Positions 41,378 to 50,919 are shown, counted from the first letter of the stretch. The stretch: DNA of 64,000 nt from Limivivens sp934393555 (GCA_934393555.1 CAKRQP010000003.1:1-64000), one strand, 5' to 3'. The notes: a model not told the origin generated them from the letters alone. Translations and numbers: made by a program.

Positions 41378-43255
41378 ATGTATTTGGAAAAAATCAGTCA
41401 GGCAGGTGACATCAAAAAGCTGAATGGAGAAGAACTGGCGGCTCTGGCGCAAGAGATCCGGGAATTTCTGATCGAGAAGATCAGCAATACCGGCGGCCAT
41501 CTGGCTTCCAATCTCGGGGTTGTGGAACTTACCATGGCTCTTCACCTGGTTTTTGATCTTCCGGAGGATAAGATCGTCTGGGATGTCGGTCATCAGGCGT
41601 ATACGCATAAGCTGCTCACCGGCCGGAGAGAAGGGTTTGATACTCTCAGGAAATACGGCGGTATGAGCGGTTTTCCCAAGCGGAAAGAGAGTGACTGTGA
41701 TGCCTTTGATACAGGCCACAGTTCCACTTCGATCTCTGCAGGCCTGGGTCTTGTACGGGCGCGGGAGATCCTGGGGGGAGATAATTATGTGATCTCTGTT
41801 ATTGGGGACGGTTCCCTTACCGGTGGAATGGCCTATGAGGCGATGAATAATGCAGCCCGCCTGAAAAGTAATTTTATCATTGTCCTGAATGACAATAATA
41901 TGTCTATTTCTGAAAATGTGGGAGGCATGTCAAACTATCTGGGGAGTCTTCGTACAGCAGACGGTTATCTGAATCTGAAAACCGCGGTCACGGATTCTCT
42001 GAACCGTGTGCCGGTCTACGGTGAAAAGCTTGTAAGCCGGATCCGCCGGACCAAGAATGGCCTCAAGCAGCTTTTTATTCCCGGTATGCTTTTTGAAAAC
42101 ATGGGGCTTACGTATCTTGGCCCTGTGGACGGACATGATCTCCATCAGGTGATGAGGGCTCTGGAAGAGGCCAAAAAAGTAGAAGGGGCAGTGCTCCTTC
42201 ATGTATTTACCAAGAAGGGCAAAGGCTATGCTCCGGCAGAACGCCATCCGGCGCGCTTCCATGGGGCGGAGCCCTTTGAGATTGCCACGGGTCTTCCGAA
42301 AAACAAACGCGTGAAAGCAAACTGGACGGACGTCTTTTCCACGATCATGCGAAAGATGGGAGAGCGGGATCCCAAAGTAGTGGCTGTGACGGCCGCTATG
42401 GAGGTCGGAACCGGTCTCAAACGCTTCCATAACAACTTCCCGGACCGTTTTTTCGATGTGGGGATCGCAGAGGAACATGCAGTAACCTTTGCTGCCGGTC
42501 TTGCGGCTGCCGGCCTGAAGCCGGTGGTGGCCATTTATTCCTCCTTCCTTCAGCGTGCCTACGATCAGATCCTGCATGATGTCTGTATCCAGAACATGCA
42601 TGTGGTCTTTGCCATTGACCGGGCAGGACTTGTGGGAAGCGACGGAGAGACGCATCAGGGGATTTTCGACCTGTCGTTTTTATCGACGATCCCGAATCTG
42701 TGTATCATGGCACCGAAGAATAAATGGGAACTTTCAGATATGATGAAATTTGCGGTGAACTATGATGGCCCCATTGCCATCCGTTATCCGAGAGGAGAAG
42801 CTTACGACGGGCTTCAGGAGTTCCGTGCCCCCATTATTTACGGAAAAAGCGAAGTGATCTATGATGAGGAAGACATTGTCCTTCTGGCGGTAGGAAGCAT
42901 GGTGAAAACTGCAGAGACGGTGCGCCATGAGCTCCGGGAGAGAGGTTTTTCCTGTACACTGGTCAATGCCAGGTTTGTAAAGCCTGTTGATAAAGAACTG
43001 ATCCTGACACTTTCCAGGGATCACAGGCTTTTTGTTACCATGGAGGAAAATGTAAGATGCGGCGGTTTCGGAGAACATGTTCTGGATTATTTAAATGAGA
43101 TCGGAAGCGAGGCTTCGGTACTGAATATTTCTCTGCCGGATGATTATATTGAACATGGAAATGTAGAGGTCCTGAAGGAAGAAACCGGTATCAGTGCCTC
43201 GATCATTCTGAAGAAAGTAATGGCGGCAGCCCTGGGACAGAACCCGGAGAGATGA
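41378..43255 (+). CDS. dxs: 1-deoxy-D-xylulose-5-phosphate synthase
   Basis: The 625-residue thiamine-diphosphate enzyme makes DXP from pyruvate and glyceraldehyde 3-phosphate, the entry to the MEP pathway. Signatures: VWDVGHQAYTHKLLTGR, the ThDP motif VIGDGSLTGGMAYEAMNN ... LNDNNMSISENVGG, and the transketolase part (DVGIAEEHAVTFAAGLA, DRAGLVGSDGETHQG). The triose feeding it comes from glycolytic genes also present at 56.8-60 kb. Confidence 0.96.
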   Translation: MYLEKISQAGDIKKLNGEELAALAQEIREFLIEKISNTGGHLASNLGVVELTMALHLVFDLPEDKIVWDVGHQAYTHKLLTGRREGFDTLRKYGGMSGFPKRKESDCDAFDTGHSSTSISAGLGLVRAREILGGDNYVISVIGDGSLTGGMAYEAMNNAARLKSNFIIVLNDNNMSISENVGGMSNYLGSLRTADGYLNLKTAVTDSLNRVPVYGEKLVSRIRRTKNGLKQLFIPGMLFENMGLTYLGPVDGHDLHQVMRALEEAKKVEGAVLLHVFTKKGKGYAPAERHPARFHGAEPFEIATGLPKNKRVKANWTDVFSTIMRKMGERDPKVVAVTAAMEVGTGLKRFHNNFPDRFFDVGIAEEHAVTFAAGLAAAGLKPVVAIYSSFLQRAYDQILHDVCIQNMHVVFAIDRAGLVGSDGETHQGIFDLSFLSTIPNLCIMAPKNKWELSDMMKFAVNYDGPIAIRYPRGEAYDGLQEFRAPIIYGKSEVIYDEEDIVLLAVGSMVKTAETVRHELRERGFSCTLVNARFVKPVDKELILTLSRDHRLFVTMEENVRCGGFGEHVLDYLNEIGSEASVLNISLPDDYIEHGNVEVLKEETGISASIILKKVMAAALGQNPER

Positions 43256-43276
43256 GCGCCGGGGAAGGAAAAAGAA

Positions 43277-44086
43277 ATGAAAGAACGTTTGGATGTGCTG
43301 CTGGTGCAGCAGGGCTATGCTTCATCAAGAGAGAAAGCGAAGGCCATTATCATGGCCGGTCAGGTCTATGTGGACGGGCAGAAGGAAGACAAAGCCGGAA
43401 GTATGTTTAAGGAAGAGGCAAAGATCGAGGTCAGGGGAAATACTCTGAAATATGTCAGCCGCGGCGGTCTGAAGCTGGAAAAAGCCATGAGCCATTTTGC
43501 CGTGACTCTGGAAGGGAAGGTCTGCATGGATGTAGGAGCTTCCACGGGCGGTTTTACAGACTGCATGCTTCAGAACGGGGCAGTGAAGGTCTACTCTGTA
43601 GATGTGGGCCATGGGCAGCTGGACTGGAAACTCCGGAATGATCCGAGAGTCGTCTGCATGGAGAAGACCAATATCCGCTATGTGACACCGGAGGATATTC
43701 AGGAGCCGGTGGCTTTCTCTTCCATCGATGTGTCCTTTATTTCCCTTACAAAAGTGCTCCTCCCTGTAAGAAATCTTCTGACAGAAGACGGAGAAGTTGT
43801 CTGCCTGATCAAACCGCAGTTTGAAGCAGGCAGGGAAAAAGTAGGAAAAAAAGGGGTTGTCCGTGACAAAGCGGTTCACGAGGAAGTGATCCGCATGGTC
43901 ATTGATTATGCCGGAAGCATTGCTTTTGAAGTGAAGAATCTGGAATTTTCTCCGATCAAGGGACCGGAAGGAAACATTGAATATCTTTTGCATATCCAAA
44001 AACAGCCGGAAGGTTTTGTCCAGACAGAACTGCCGGTGGATGTGCATGCAGTGGTAGAGGAAGCGCACAAGACGCTGGACCGGTAA
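43277..44086 (+). CDS. tlyA: TlyA-family rRNA 2'-O-methyltransferase
   Basis: The 269-residue protein has an N-terminal S4 domain (RLDVLLVQQGYASSREKAKAI) and an FtsJ-like methyltransferase fold (YVSRGGLKLEKAMSHF, VCMDVGASTGGFTDCML). Relatives methylate 16S/23S rRNA ribose; Bacillus YqxC sits in the same place between dxs and argR. The 'hemolysin' name used for this family is historical. Confidence 0.92.
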   Translation: MKERLDVLLVQQGYASSREKAKAIIMAGQVYVDGQKEDKAGSMFKEEAKIEVRGNTLKYVSRGGLKLEKAMSHFAVTLEGKVCMDVGASTGGFTDCMLQNGAVKVYSVDVGHGQLDWKLRNDPRVVCMEKTNIRYVTPEDIQEPVAFSSIDVSFISLTKVLLPVRNLLTEDGEVVCLIKPQFEAGREKVGKKGVVRDKAVHEEVIRMVIDYAGSIAFEVKNLEFSPIKGPEGNIEYLLHIQKQPEGFVQTELPVDVHAVVEEAHKTLDR

Positions 44087-44091
44087 AAAAT

Positions 44092-44952
44092 ATGGACAGT
44101 TTTTATATCATAACCAATAAAGATAAGGATCCGGGATTTCAGACCACCCGCTTCGTAAAAGAGTATCTGGAAAAGCGGGGAAAAAAATGCACGATCCGGG
44201 AAAATATGGCGGACAGCGGCGGCAGTTATAAATACACCGATGCCGCCGGTATTCCGGAGGATGTGGACTGTGTACTGGTGCTGGGCGGGGACGGAACGCT
44301 CCTGCAGGCTTCGAGAGATCTGACTGAGCGGGATCTTCCGCTTCTTGGGATCAACATGGGAACGCTCGGATATCTGGCTGAAGTAGACCGCAAGGGCATT
44401 GAACCGGCCCTGGAACGGCTTCTTGCAGGAGAATACCAGATCGTGAGCCGGATGATGATTTCCGGTGAGGTTTATCATCAGGGGAAAAAGGTCATGGAGG
44501 ATCTGGCGCTCAATGACATTGTGATCGGCCGGTATGGCCGGCTTCGGATCATTGATTTTAAAATCTATGTGAACGGGGAATATTTAAACCGTTACAGTGC
44601 GGATGCCATGGTGATCTCCACACCGACCGGTTCCACGGGCTACAGCCTGTCAGCAGGCGGACCGATCGTCTCGCCGGAAGCCTCCATGCTTCTTATGACA
44701 CCGGTTGCTCCGCATACACTGAATACCCGCAGCATTATCCTTCCGGATGACGCAAAGATCACAGTGGAAATGCTTCCGGGACACAGCCGAAGCGGTGATG
44801 ATGCCGAAGTGACGTTTGATGGAGATACTTCCGTACGGCTGACCTGTACGGATAAAGTTGTGATCCGAAAGGCAGTAAAAAAGACGCGGCTGATCAAAAT
44901 CAACCAGATCAGCTTTTTGGAGGTCCTTCGGACCAAAATGAATGGACAGTAG
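44092..44952 (+). CDS. nadK: NAD kinase
   Basis: This 286-residue enzyme phosphorylates NAD to NADP. Motifs GGDGTLLQASRDL and LGINMGTLGYLAEVD, then STPTGSTGYSLSAGGPIV, are all present. The gene lies between tlyA and argR, separated from each by a few nt, in the conserved cluster. Confidence 0.95.
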   Translation: MDSFYIITNKDKDPGFQTTRFVKEYLEKRGKKCTIRENMADSGGSYKYTDAAGIPEDVDCVLVLGGDGTLLQASRDLTERDLPLLGINMGTLGYLAEVDRKGIEPALERLLAGEYQIVSRMMISGEVYHQGKKVMEDLALNDIVIGRYGRLRIIDFKIYVNGEYLNRYSADAMVISTPTGSTGYSLSAGGPIVSPEASMLLMTPVAPHTLNTRSIILPDDAKITVEMLPGHSRSGDDAEVTFDGDTSVRLTCTDKVVIRKAVKKTRLIKINQISFLEVLRTKMNGQ

Positions 44953-44964
44953 GAGGTGCCGGCA

Positions 44965-45426
44965 ATGAAAATTGCAAGACATGCAAAAATTATTGATCTC
45001 ATCAGCAGAAACGATGTGGAAACACAGGAAGAGCTGGCAGATCTTCTGAACGGCGAAGGTTTCCGTGTGACCCAGGCCACTGTATCGAGAGATATCCGGG
45101 AACTGAAGCTGACCAAGATCTCCCTGAATGACGGACGGCAGAAATACGCAGTCATGCAGGCTTCCGGGGAAAATATGAACGAAAAATATCTGAGGATCCT
45201 GAAAGACGGTTTTCTGTCCATGGATATGGCCCAGAACCTTCTGGTGGTAAAGACGGTATCCGGAATGGCCATGGCTGTGGCGGCGTCTATTGATGCCATG
45301 CAATGGCCGGAAGTGGCCGGATGCATCGCGGGGGATGACACCATTATGTGCGCCAACCGGAGCGTAGATGATACACTGATCGTTATGGAGAAGATCCGTA
45401 AGATCGTAGGAGAGCCGAACAACTAA
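44965..45426 (+). CDS. argR: Arginine repressor ArgR/AhrC
   Basis: A 153-residue repressor with an N-terminal winged helix (KIIDLISRNDVETQEELADLL ... TQATVSRDIRELKLTK) and a C-terminal hexamerisation and arginine-binding domain (VAGCIAGDDTIMCANRS with the acidic GDD). ATG 44965 lies 8 nt after AGGAGG; a GTG inside that site is rejected. Controls arginine genes elsewhere. Confidence 0.94.
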   Translation: MKIARHAKIIDLISRNDVETQEELADLLNGEGFRVTQATVSRDIRELKLTKISLNDGRQKYAVMQASGENMNEKYLRILKDGFLSMDMAQNLLVVKTVSGMAMAVAASIDAMQWPEVAGCIAGDDTIMCANRSVDDTLIVMEKIRKIVGEPNN

Positions 45427-45428
45427 TT

Positions 45429-47105
45429 ATGCTTTTAAACATTCATGTAAAAAATATGGCCCTCATTGATGAGGCTGACATTGATCTGACCGAGGGCCTT
45501 AATATCCTTACCGGAGAGACCGGTGCGGGAAAATCCATCATCATCGGTTCCGTCAATGTGGCACTTGGACTGGCCGGCTTTAAAGGCTTTGCCAGAGAAG
45601 ATGCCGCTTTTGCCCTGGCGGAGCTTGTCTTTTCCGTAGACAATGAGAAGCAGAGAAAAGCACTGGAAAAGCTGGATCTTCCGCTGGAGGATGACCAGAT
45701 CATCATCAGCCGGCGTCTGGTGAACGGCCGCAGTGTCAGCAAGGTAAACGGGGAAACGGTGCCGGTATCCCTGGTCCGTCAGGTTTCTGAAATTCTGATC
45801 GATATTCATGGACAGCATGAGCATCAGGCATTGCTCCATCAGAAAAATCATCTGACAATTCTGGACGCTTTTGCAGGAGAAGTGCTTTCGGGACCGGCAG
45901 GAGAAGTAAGAACGCTTTACCGGGAGTATGATGCACTTGATAAAAAATTAAAAGAAACCGATCTTTCTGAAACAGCAAGAGCCAAGGAGATGGATTTTCT
46001 GGCTTTTGAAGTGGGAGAGATCGAAGATGCAGCGATGAAGCCGGGAGAGGATGAAGCACTGGAGCAGACCTATCGTCGTCAGGTAAACAGCCAGAGGATC
46101 ATGGAGGGTGTCACAGAAGCAGAAAACCTCACAGGTTCTGATTTTGGCGGGGCGGCAGAACTGGTATCCAGAGCTTATCGAAGCCTTTCCACTGCTTCTG
46201 CTTATGATGAAAAACTGGAAATCATTACCGCGGAGCTTGCAGATATTGATAATCTTCTGAATGATTTTCACCGGGAACTGAAAGACTATCAGGAGAGCAT
46301 TTCTTTTGATGCGGAAAGTTTTCAGCAGACGGAAGACCGTCTGAATCTTTTGAACCATCTGAAAGCAAAATATGGCGGCAGTATTGAGAAGGTTCTTTCT
46401 TACAAAAAAGAGAAAGAAGAGCGGCTGGAAGAACTGGCTCACTATGAAGCTTACCGGCGGCGGCTGAAAAAAGAACTGGAGCAGAAGAAAACGGAGCTTT
46501 TGAAGGCTTGTGGCAGGGTGAGCGAAATCCGGAAAAAAGCGGCAGAGCTTCTTGCCGGAAAAATCACGGCTGTTCTTCAGGACCTGAATTTCCTGGATGT
46601 GCAGTTTTCCATTGATTTCCAGGAAACGGTGCCGGGACCGGAAGGCTTTGATGAGATCTGTTTTCTGATCTCCATGAATCCCGGGCAGCCTCTGCAGCCT
46701 CTGCAGAAGGTGGCTTCCGGCGGAGAGCTTTCCCGTGTCATGCTGGCGATCAAAACGGTTTTGGCAGATAAGGATGCGGTTGGAACCATGATCTTTGATG
46801 AGATCGATGTGGGCATCAGTGGACGGACGGCACAGAAGGTGTCAGAGAAAATGGCAGTGATCGCCAGAAGCCGTCAGGTGATCTGTATCACACATCTGGC
46901 TCAGATCGCTTCCATGGCAGATACGCATTTCTGCATTGAGAAAAAGCTTGTCGGGCAGGAAGCCAAAACCTTTATCCGCAGACTTTCGGATGAGGAGAGC
47001 ATTGAGGAACTGGCAAGGATCCTTGGCGGAGCGGAGATTACGAAGACCGTTCGTCAGAGTGCCCGGGAAATGAAAGAATTGGCAGTTTGTACAAAAAAAT
47101 ACTAG
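45429..47105 (+). CDS. recN: DNA repair protein RecN
   Basis: The 558-residue SMC-like ATPase acts in double-strand-break repair. Walker A GETGAGKSIIIG near residue 30, a coiled-coil middle (about 160-350), then ABC signature VASGGELSRVMLAIK and Walker B TMIFDEIDVGISGRTAQ. Starts 2 nt after argR. Terminator follows at 47133. Confidence 0.96.
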   Translation: MLLNIHVKNMALIDEADIDLTEGLNILTGETGAGKSIIIGSVNVALGLAGFKGFAREDAAFALAELVFSVDNEKQRKALEKLDLPLEDDQIIISRRLVNGRSVSKVNGETVPVSLVRQVSEILIDIHGQHEHQALLHQKNHLTILDAFAGEVLSGPAGEVRTLYREYDALDKKLKETDLSETARAKEMDFLAFEVGEIEDAAMKPGEDEALEQTYRRQVNSQRIMEGVTEAENLTGSDFGGAAELVSRAYRSLSTASAYDEKLEIITAELADIDNLLNDFHRELKDYQESISFDAESFQQTEDRLNLLNHLKAKYGGSIEKVLSYKKEKEERLEELAHYEAYRRRLKKELEQKKTELLKACGRVSEIRKKAAELLAGKITAVLQDLNFLDVQFSIDFQETVPGPEGFDEICFLISMNPGQPLQPLQKVASGGELSRVMLAIKTVLADKDAVGTMIFDEIDVGISGRTAQKVSEKMAVIARSRQVICITHLAQIASMADTHFCIEKKLVGQEAKTFIRRLSDEESIEELARILGGAEITKTVRQSAREMKELAVCTKKY

Positions 47106-47132
47106 TGTGGATGGAGCGGATTTTCACATACT

Positions 47133-47165
47133 AAAAAGGGATGTACCATAAGGTGCATCCTTTTT
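47133..47165 (+). terminator. Terminator of the recN transcript
   Basis: Stem of about 13 bp (AAAAAGGGATGTACC with GGTGCATCCTTTTT, one bulge), ATAA loop. A CATACTA just before it (47127-47133) resembles a sigma-F/G -10 and might serve spoIVB, but no good -35 is seen. Confidence 0.75.
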
Positions 47166-47183
47166 ACATGAAAGGATGTGAAA

Positions 47184-48401
47184 ATGATGAAAAGATGCAG
47201 GAGAAGATTCCCGTTTTATTTCTTTCTGGTGTTTTTTGCAGGAATCCTTGTTCTTTCTTTTGGTCTTATTTCCGGAAGGATACCGGACCATTATCTGATC
47301 TGTGAGGGAGAGAGTGCCAGTGATCTGATCCGCCTTCCTTTGGTGGAGGAAGAACTTCTGGAGGCAGACAGCCAGCTTTCCTCCAATATTCCTTCCGGAA
47401 AAGTGAAAATACGCTGCAGTCTTCTCGGGATGATCCCCATAAAAAATGTGGAAGTAACTGTGGTACCGGAGACCAGGGTGTATGCCGGCGGAATGCCGGT
47501 TGGTATTTATATGAAGACCAGAGGGATCCTGGTGGTGGGGACAGGAAGCGTGGAAAAAAACGACGGTAGTTTTTCAGATCCGGCGGAAAATATCCTGCGG
47601 TCCGGTGATTACATTGTGGCGGTCAATGGTTCTGCAGTAACGCGAAAAGAAGAGCTGGTACAAGAAGTGAAAGAGTCTGACGGAGCACCGGTGGTCCTGA
47701 AGGTAGACAGAGGCGGGAGTCTGACAGAGCTTCTGGTACAGCCGGTACTGGATAAGGAAGAAAGCTATAAGCTGGGCCTCTGGGTGCGGGATGATACGCA
47801 GGGGATCGGGACGTTAACCTATATGGATGAAAATGGAAGGTACGGTGCGCTTGGTCATGGGATCAGTGATGTGGATACGGGAACGCTCCTGAATTTAAGC
47901 GGTGGAAGTCTTTATCATACGGATATCCTTTCCGTAGTCAAAGGGCTCAGGGGAACTCCGGGGGAAATGACAGGAGTGATCCGTTATCAGTCCTCCGAGA
48001 TTCTGGGGACCATTGAAAAAAATACTTCATCAGGGATCTTTGGACGGATCACAGAAAACAGGGGGCTTTTCTGTCAGGGAGAACTGGTGGGAACAGCCTA
48101 CAAGCAGGCTGTGGAAACCGGTCCGGCTGTCCTCCTGTCTGCTGTTGGAGGTGCGGTAAAAGCCTACTCCATCCAGATCGAAAAAGTGAACCTGGCCGGC
48201 TCCGATCCCAACAAAAGTATGGTGATCTCTGTCTCTGATCCGGAGCTTCTTGCGGTCACAGGCGGTATCATTCAGGGTATGAGCGGTTCTCCGATCCTTC
48301 AGAACGGGAAACTGATCGGTGCGCTGACTCATGTGTTTGTCAATGATCCGACAAAAGGATATGGGATTTTTATCGAGAATATGATCGGTGTCGAATCCTG
48401 A
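47184..48401 (+). CDS. spoIVB: SpoIVB peptidase (S55 family)
   Basis: The 405-residue forespore-secreted serine protease triggers pro-sigma-K processing. One N-terminal membrane/signal segment (about 10-32), a PDZ domain (about 95-190), then the S55 catalytic domain with His in YGALGHGISD and Ser in GIIQGMSGSPILQ. ATG 47184 has AAAGGA at 7 nt; a GTG at 47178 is too close. Position next to spo0A is conserved with Bacillus. Confidence 0.95.
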   Translation: MMKRCRRRFPFYFFLVFFAGILVLSFGLISGRIPDHYLICEGESASDLIRLPLVEEELLEADSQLSSNIPSGKVKIRCSLLGMIPIKNVEVTVVPETRVYAGGMPVGIYMKTRGILVVGTGSVEKNDGSFSDPAENILRSGDYIVAVNGSAVTRKEELVQEVKESDGAPVVLKVDRGGSLTELLVQPVLDKEESYKLGLWVRDDTQGIGTLTYMDENGRYGALGHGISDVDTGTLLNLSGGSLYHTDILSVVKGLRGTPGEMTGVIRYQSSEILGTIEKNTSSGIFGRITENRGLFCQGELVGTAYKQAVETGPAVLLSAVGGAVKAYSIQIEKVNLAGSDPNKSMVISVSDPELLAVTGGIIQGMSGSPILQNGKLIGALTHVFVNDPTKGYGIFIENMIGVES

Positions 48402-48405
48402 CGAG
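48389..48405 (+). promoter_or_regulatory. Spo0A-binding (0A) box upstream of spo0A
   Basis: TGTCGAA (48389-48395) is a perfect match to the 0A-box consensus TGNCGAA; TGACGAG (48399-48405) is a 6/7 match. They start 36 and 26 nt upstream of the spo0A -35 box, so autoregulation is likely. Confidence 0.6.
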
Positions 48406-48424
48406 AAAGGGAGATAACTTCTGG

Positions 48425-48453
48425 TTGCGATTTTCAGAGGGCCTTATTATAAT
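48425..48453 (+). promoter_or_regulatory. Promoter of spo0A
   Basis: TTGCGA (48425-48430), a 17-nt spacer and perfect TATAAT (48448-48453); predicted start near 48460. Confidence 0.7.
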
Positions 48454-48459
48454 ATTTTT

Positions 48460-48575
48460 GTGGCTATTTGAACACAGAATGAGTATTCCCCCGCTGATAA
48501 TCGCGAAGAGACTGCATTCATAACCAGGCAGCGAAAGCGGATCGCGAATGTCCGCTTTGCGAAATAGTCACAGAT
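48460..48575 (+). ncRNA. Structured 5' leader of spo0A
   Basis: A 10-bp closing helix pairs 48460-48469 with 48562-48571, and its first base is the predicted transcription start. Inside are a GAAT/ATTC tetraloop hairpin (48477-48488) and a strong hairpin GCGAAAGCGGA/TCCGCTTTGC (48530-48560). The ribosome site GGAGG lies 16 nt after the closing helix. Nucleotides 48467-48495 recur upstream of tldD. The closed multi-arm form suggests a regulatory leader; no known riboswitch core was recognised. Confidence 0.6.
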
Positions 48576-48600
48576 AAAAAGGATTTGGAGGAAAAACCAG

Positions 48601-49401
48601 ATGGAAAAGCTGAATGTGGCCATTGCTGACGATAACGAGCGGGTTGTGGAGCTTCTTGACCGGATCGTGAGCAGTGATGAAGAGCTGAACGTTGTAGGAA
48701 AAGCCGGAAACGGAGAAGAACTTTACGATATCATCAAGACAAAAGAGCCGGATGTGGTCCTTCTGGATATCATCATGCCGAAAGTGGACGGACTGACGGT
48801 GATGGAACGGGTGAATGCAGACAAAAGCATGAAAAAACACCCTGCCTTTATCGTGATCACTGCTGTGGGGCAGGAAAAGATCACGGAGGATGCTTTTGCA
48901 CTGGGAGCCAATTACTATATTTTAAAGCCATTTGATAACGATATGGTGATCAGCCGGATCAAACATGTGAGAAAAAGCCGCAGTGAGAAGAATTTTCAGG
49001 AAGTCCGTAAGGTGAATGCCTATGAAAGCAAGGCGGAATACATGGAACGGAACCTGGAGACGGATGTGACAGAGATCATTCATGAGATCGGTGTGCCGGC
49101 GCATATCAAGGGTTATCAGTATTTGAGAGATGCCATCATCATGTCGGTGGGAGATATGGATATGCTGAATTCCATTACCAAGATTCTCTATCCCACCATA
49201 GCGAAGAAGCATCAGACGACGCCGAGCCGGGTAGAACGGGCGATCCGTCATGCGATCGAAGTGGCATGGAGCCGCGGAAAGATGGATACGATTGAAGAAC
49301 TCTTCGGATATACGGTCAGCGGAGGGAAGGGAAAACCTACCAATTCAGAGTTTATCGCTCTGATCGCAGACCGGATCCGGCTGGAATATAAAAACAGATA
49401 A
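48601..49401 (+). CDS. spo0A: Sporulation master regulator Spo0A
   Basis: The 266-residue response regulator has a receiver domain (acidic pocket ADDNE near 9-13, phospho-Asp in VVLLDIIMPKVDG near 56) and the Spo0A C-terminal DNA-binding domain (TPSRVERAIRHAIEVAWSRG recognition region). GGAGG precedes the ATG. Phosphorylated Spo0A binds 0A boxes; one lies upstream of its own promoter here. Confidence 0.97.
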   Translation: MEKLNVAIADDNERVVELLDRIVSSDEELNVVGKAGNGEELYDIIKTKEPDVVLLDIIMPKVDGLTVMERVNADKSMKKHPAFIVITAVGQEKITEDAFALGANYYILKPFDNDMVISRIKHVRKSRSEKNFQEVRKVNAYESKAEYMERNLETDVTEIIHEIGVPAHIKGYQYLRDAIIMSVGDMDMLNSITKILYPTIAKKHQTTPSRVERAIRHAIEVAWSRGKMDTIEELFGYTVSGGKGKPTNSEFIALIADRIRLEYKNR

Positions 49402-49405
49402 ATTG

Positions 49406-49434
49406 TTGGCTTTTTCCGGAAAATGCGGTATAAT
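49406..49434 (+). promoter_or_regulatory. Promoter of glgA
   Basis: TTGGCT (49406-49411), a 17-nt spacer and perfect TATAAT (49429-49434). Confidence 0.65.
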
Positions 49435-49476
49435 ATCTTTTATAAGCAAGAACTATCAGAAACAGGAGGATCAAGT

Positions 49477-50919
49477 ATGAAGAAGGTATTATTTATCGCT
49501 TCCGAGTGTGTTCCGTTTATCAAAACGGGAGGACTGGCGGATGTGGTCGGGTCTTTGCCAAAGTGCTTTGACAAAAAATATTTTGATGTCAGAGTGATTC
49601 TTCCCAAGTACATGTGCATGAAGGAAGAATTCAAATCAAAACTGGAATACATTACTCATTTTTATATGGATCTTGGCTGGAGAAGTCAGTATGTGGGTGT
49701 GTTGGGAATGAACTATGATGGGATCCAGTACTATTTTATTGACAATGAATTTTATTTTGCCGGTCCCAAGCCCTATGGAAACATTTATGAAGATATTGAA
49801 AAATTTGCATTTTTCTCTAAAGCAGCTCTTTCCATCCTGCCGGATATTAACTTCCGACCCGACATTATCCACTGTCATGACTGGCAGACAGGTCTGATCC
49901 CTGTTTTCCTGAAGGATCAGTTCAGCGACAATGAATTTTACCGTGGCATCAAATCTGTAATGACGATACATAACCTGAAGTTCCAGGGCGTCTGGGATGT
50001 GAAGACCGTGCGGAACATCACAGGTCTTCCGGCTTATTATTTTACTCCGGATAAGCTGGAAGCTTATGGAGATGCGAACTATCTCAAGGGCGGTCTGGTT
50101 TATGCAGATGCCATTACAACCGTAAGCAGCACTTATGCGGAGGAGATCAAGACTCCATTTTACGGAGAGCATCTGGATGGTCTTCTCAATGCCCGTTCCA
50201 ATGATCTTCGCGGAATCGTAAACGGAATTGATTACGATGAATACAATCCGGAAACGGATGCTTTCCTTACAAAGAATTATAACATTAAAAATTTCCGTAA
50301 GGAAAAAGTGAAAAACAAACGGGCTCTGCAGGAGGAACTGGGACTGGAGCAGGATGATAAGAAATTTATGATCGGTGTGGTTTCCCGTCTGACAGATCAG
50401 AAAGGTTTTGATCTCATTGCCTATATGATGGACGAGCTCTGTCAGCAGGATGTTCAGCTGGTCGTTCTGGGAACCGGTGAAGAGCGCTATGAGAATATGT
50501 TCCGTCATTTTGCATGGAAATATCCTGGCAAGGTATCTGCGAATATTTACTATTCAGAACCGATGTCTCATAAGATCTACGCTTCCTGTGATGCATTCCT
50601 GATGCCGTCTCTCTTTGAACCCTGTGGACTGAGCCAGCTGATGAGTCTGCGCTACGGAACACTTCCCATCGTTCGTGAGACCGGAGGATTAAAGGATACG
50701 GTAATCCCTTATAATGAGTATGATGGAACCGGAACCGGTTTCAGCTTTACCAATTATAATGCGCATGAAATGTTCAACACCATCAAATATGCCATGTCTG
50801 TTTACTATGACAAACGGAGAGAATGGAATAAGATCATTGACCGTGCCATGGCAGCGGACTTCTCCTGGAAGGCTTCTGCAAAGAAATACGAAGAGATGTA
50901 CAACTGGCTGGTACCCTGA
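49477..50919 (+). CDS. glgA: Glycogen synthase (GT5)
   Basis: The 480-residue GT-B glycosyltransferase extends alpha-1,4-glucan from ADP-glucose. The KTGGLADVVGSLP motif binds the donor; HDWQTGLIPV, VSRLTDQKG and EPCGLSQLMSLRYGTLPIVRETGGLKDTV complete the family pattern. ATG 49477 behind AGGAGG; no other glg genes are adjacent. Own promoter and terminator. Confidence 0.95.
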   Translation: MKKVLFIASECVPFIKTGGLADVVGSLPKCFDKKYFDVRVILPKYMCMKEEFKSKLEYITHFYMDLGWRSQYVGVLGMNYDGIQYYFIDNEFYFAGPKPYGNIYEDIEKFAFFSKAALSILPDINFRPDIIHCHDWQTGLIPVFLKDQFSDNEFYRGIKSVMTIHNLKFQGVWDVKTVRNITGLPAYYFTPDKLEAYGDANYLKGGLVYADAITTVSSTYAEEIKTPFYGEHLDGLLNARSNDLRGIVNGIDYDEYNPETDAFLTKNYNIKNFRKEKVKNKRALQEELGLEQDDKKFMIGVVSRLTDQKGFDLIAYMMDELCQQDVQLVVLGTGEERYENMFRHFAWKYPGKVSANIYYSEPMSHKIYASCDAFLMPSLFEPCGLSQLMSLRYGTLPIVRETGGLKDTVIPYNEYDGTGTGFSFTNYNAHEMFNTIKYAMSVYYDKRREWNKIIDRAMAADFSWKASAKKYEEMYNWLVP

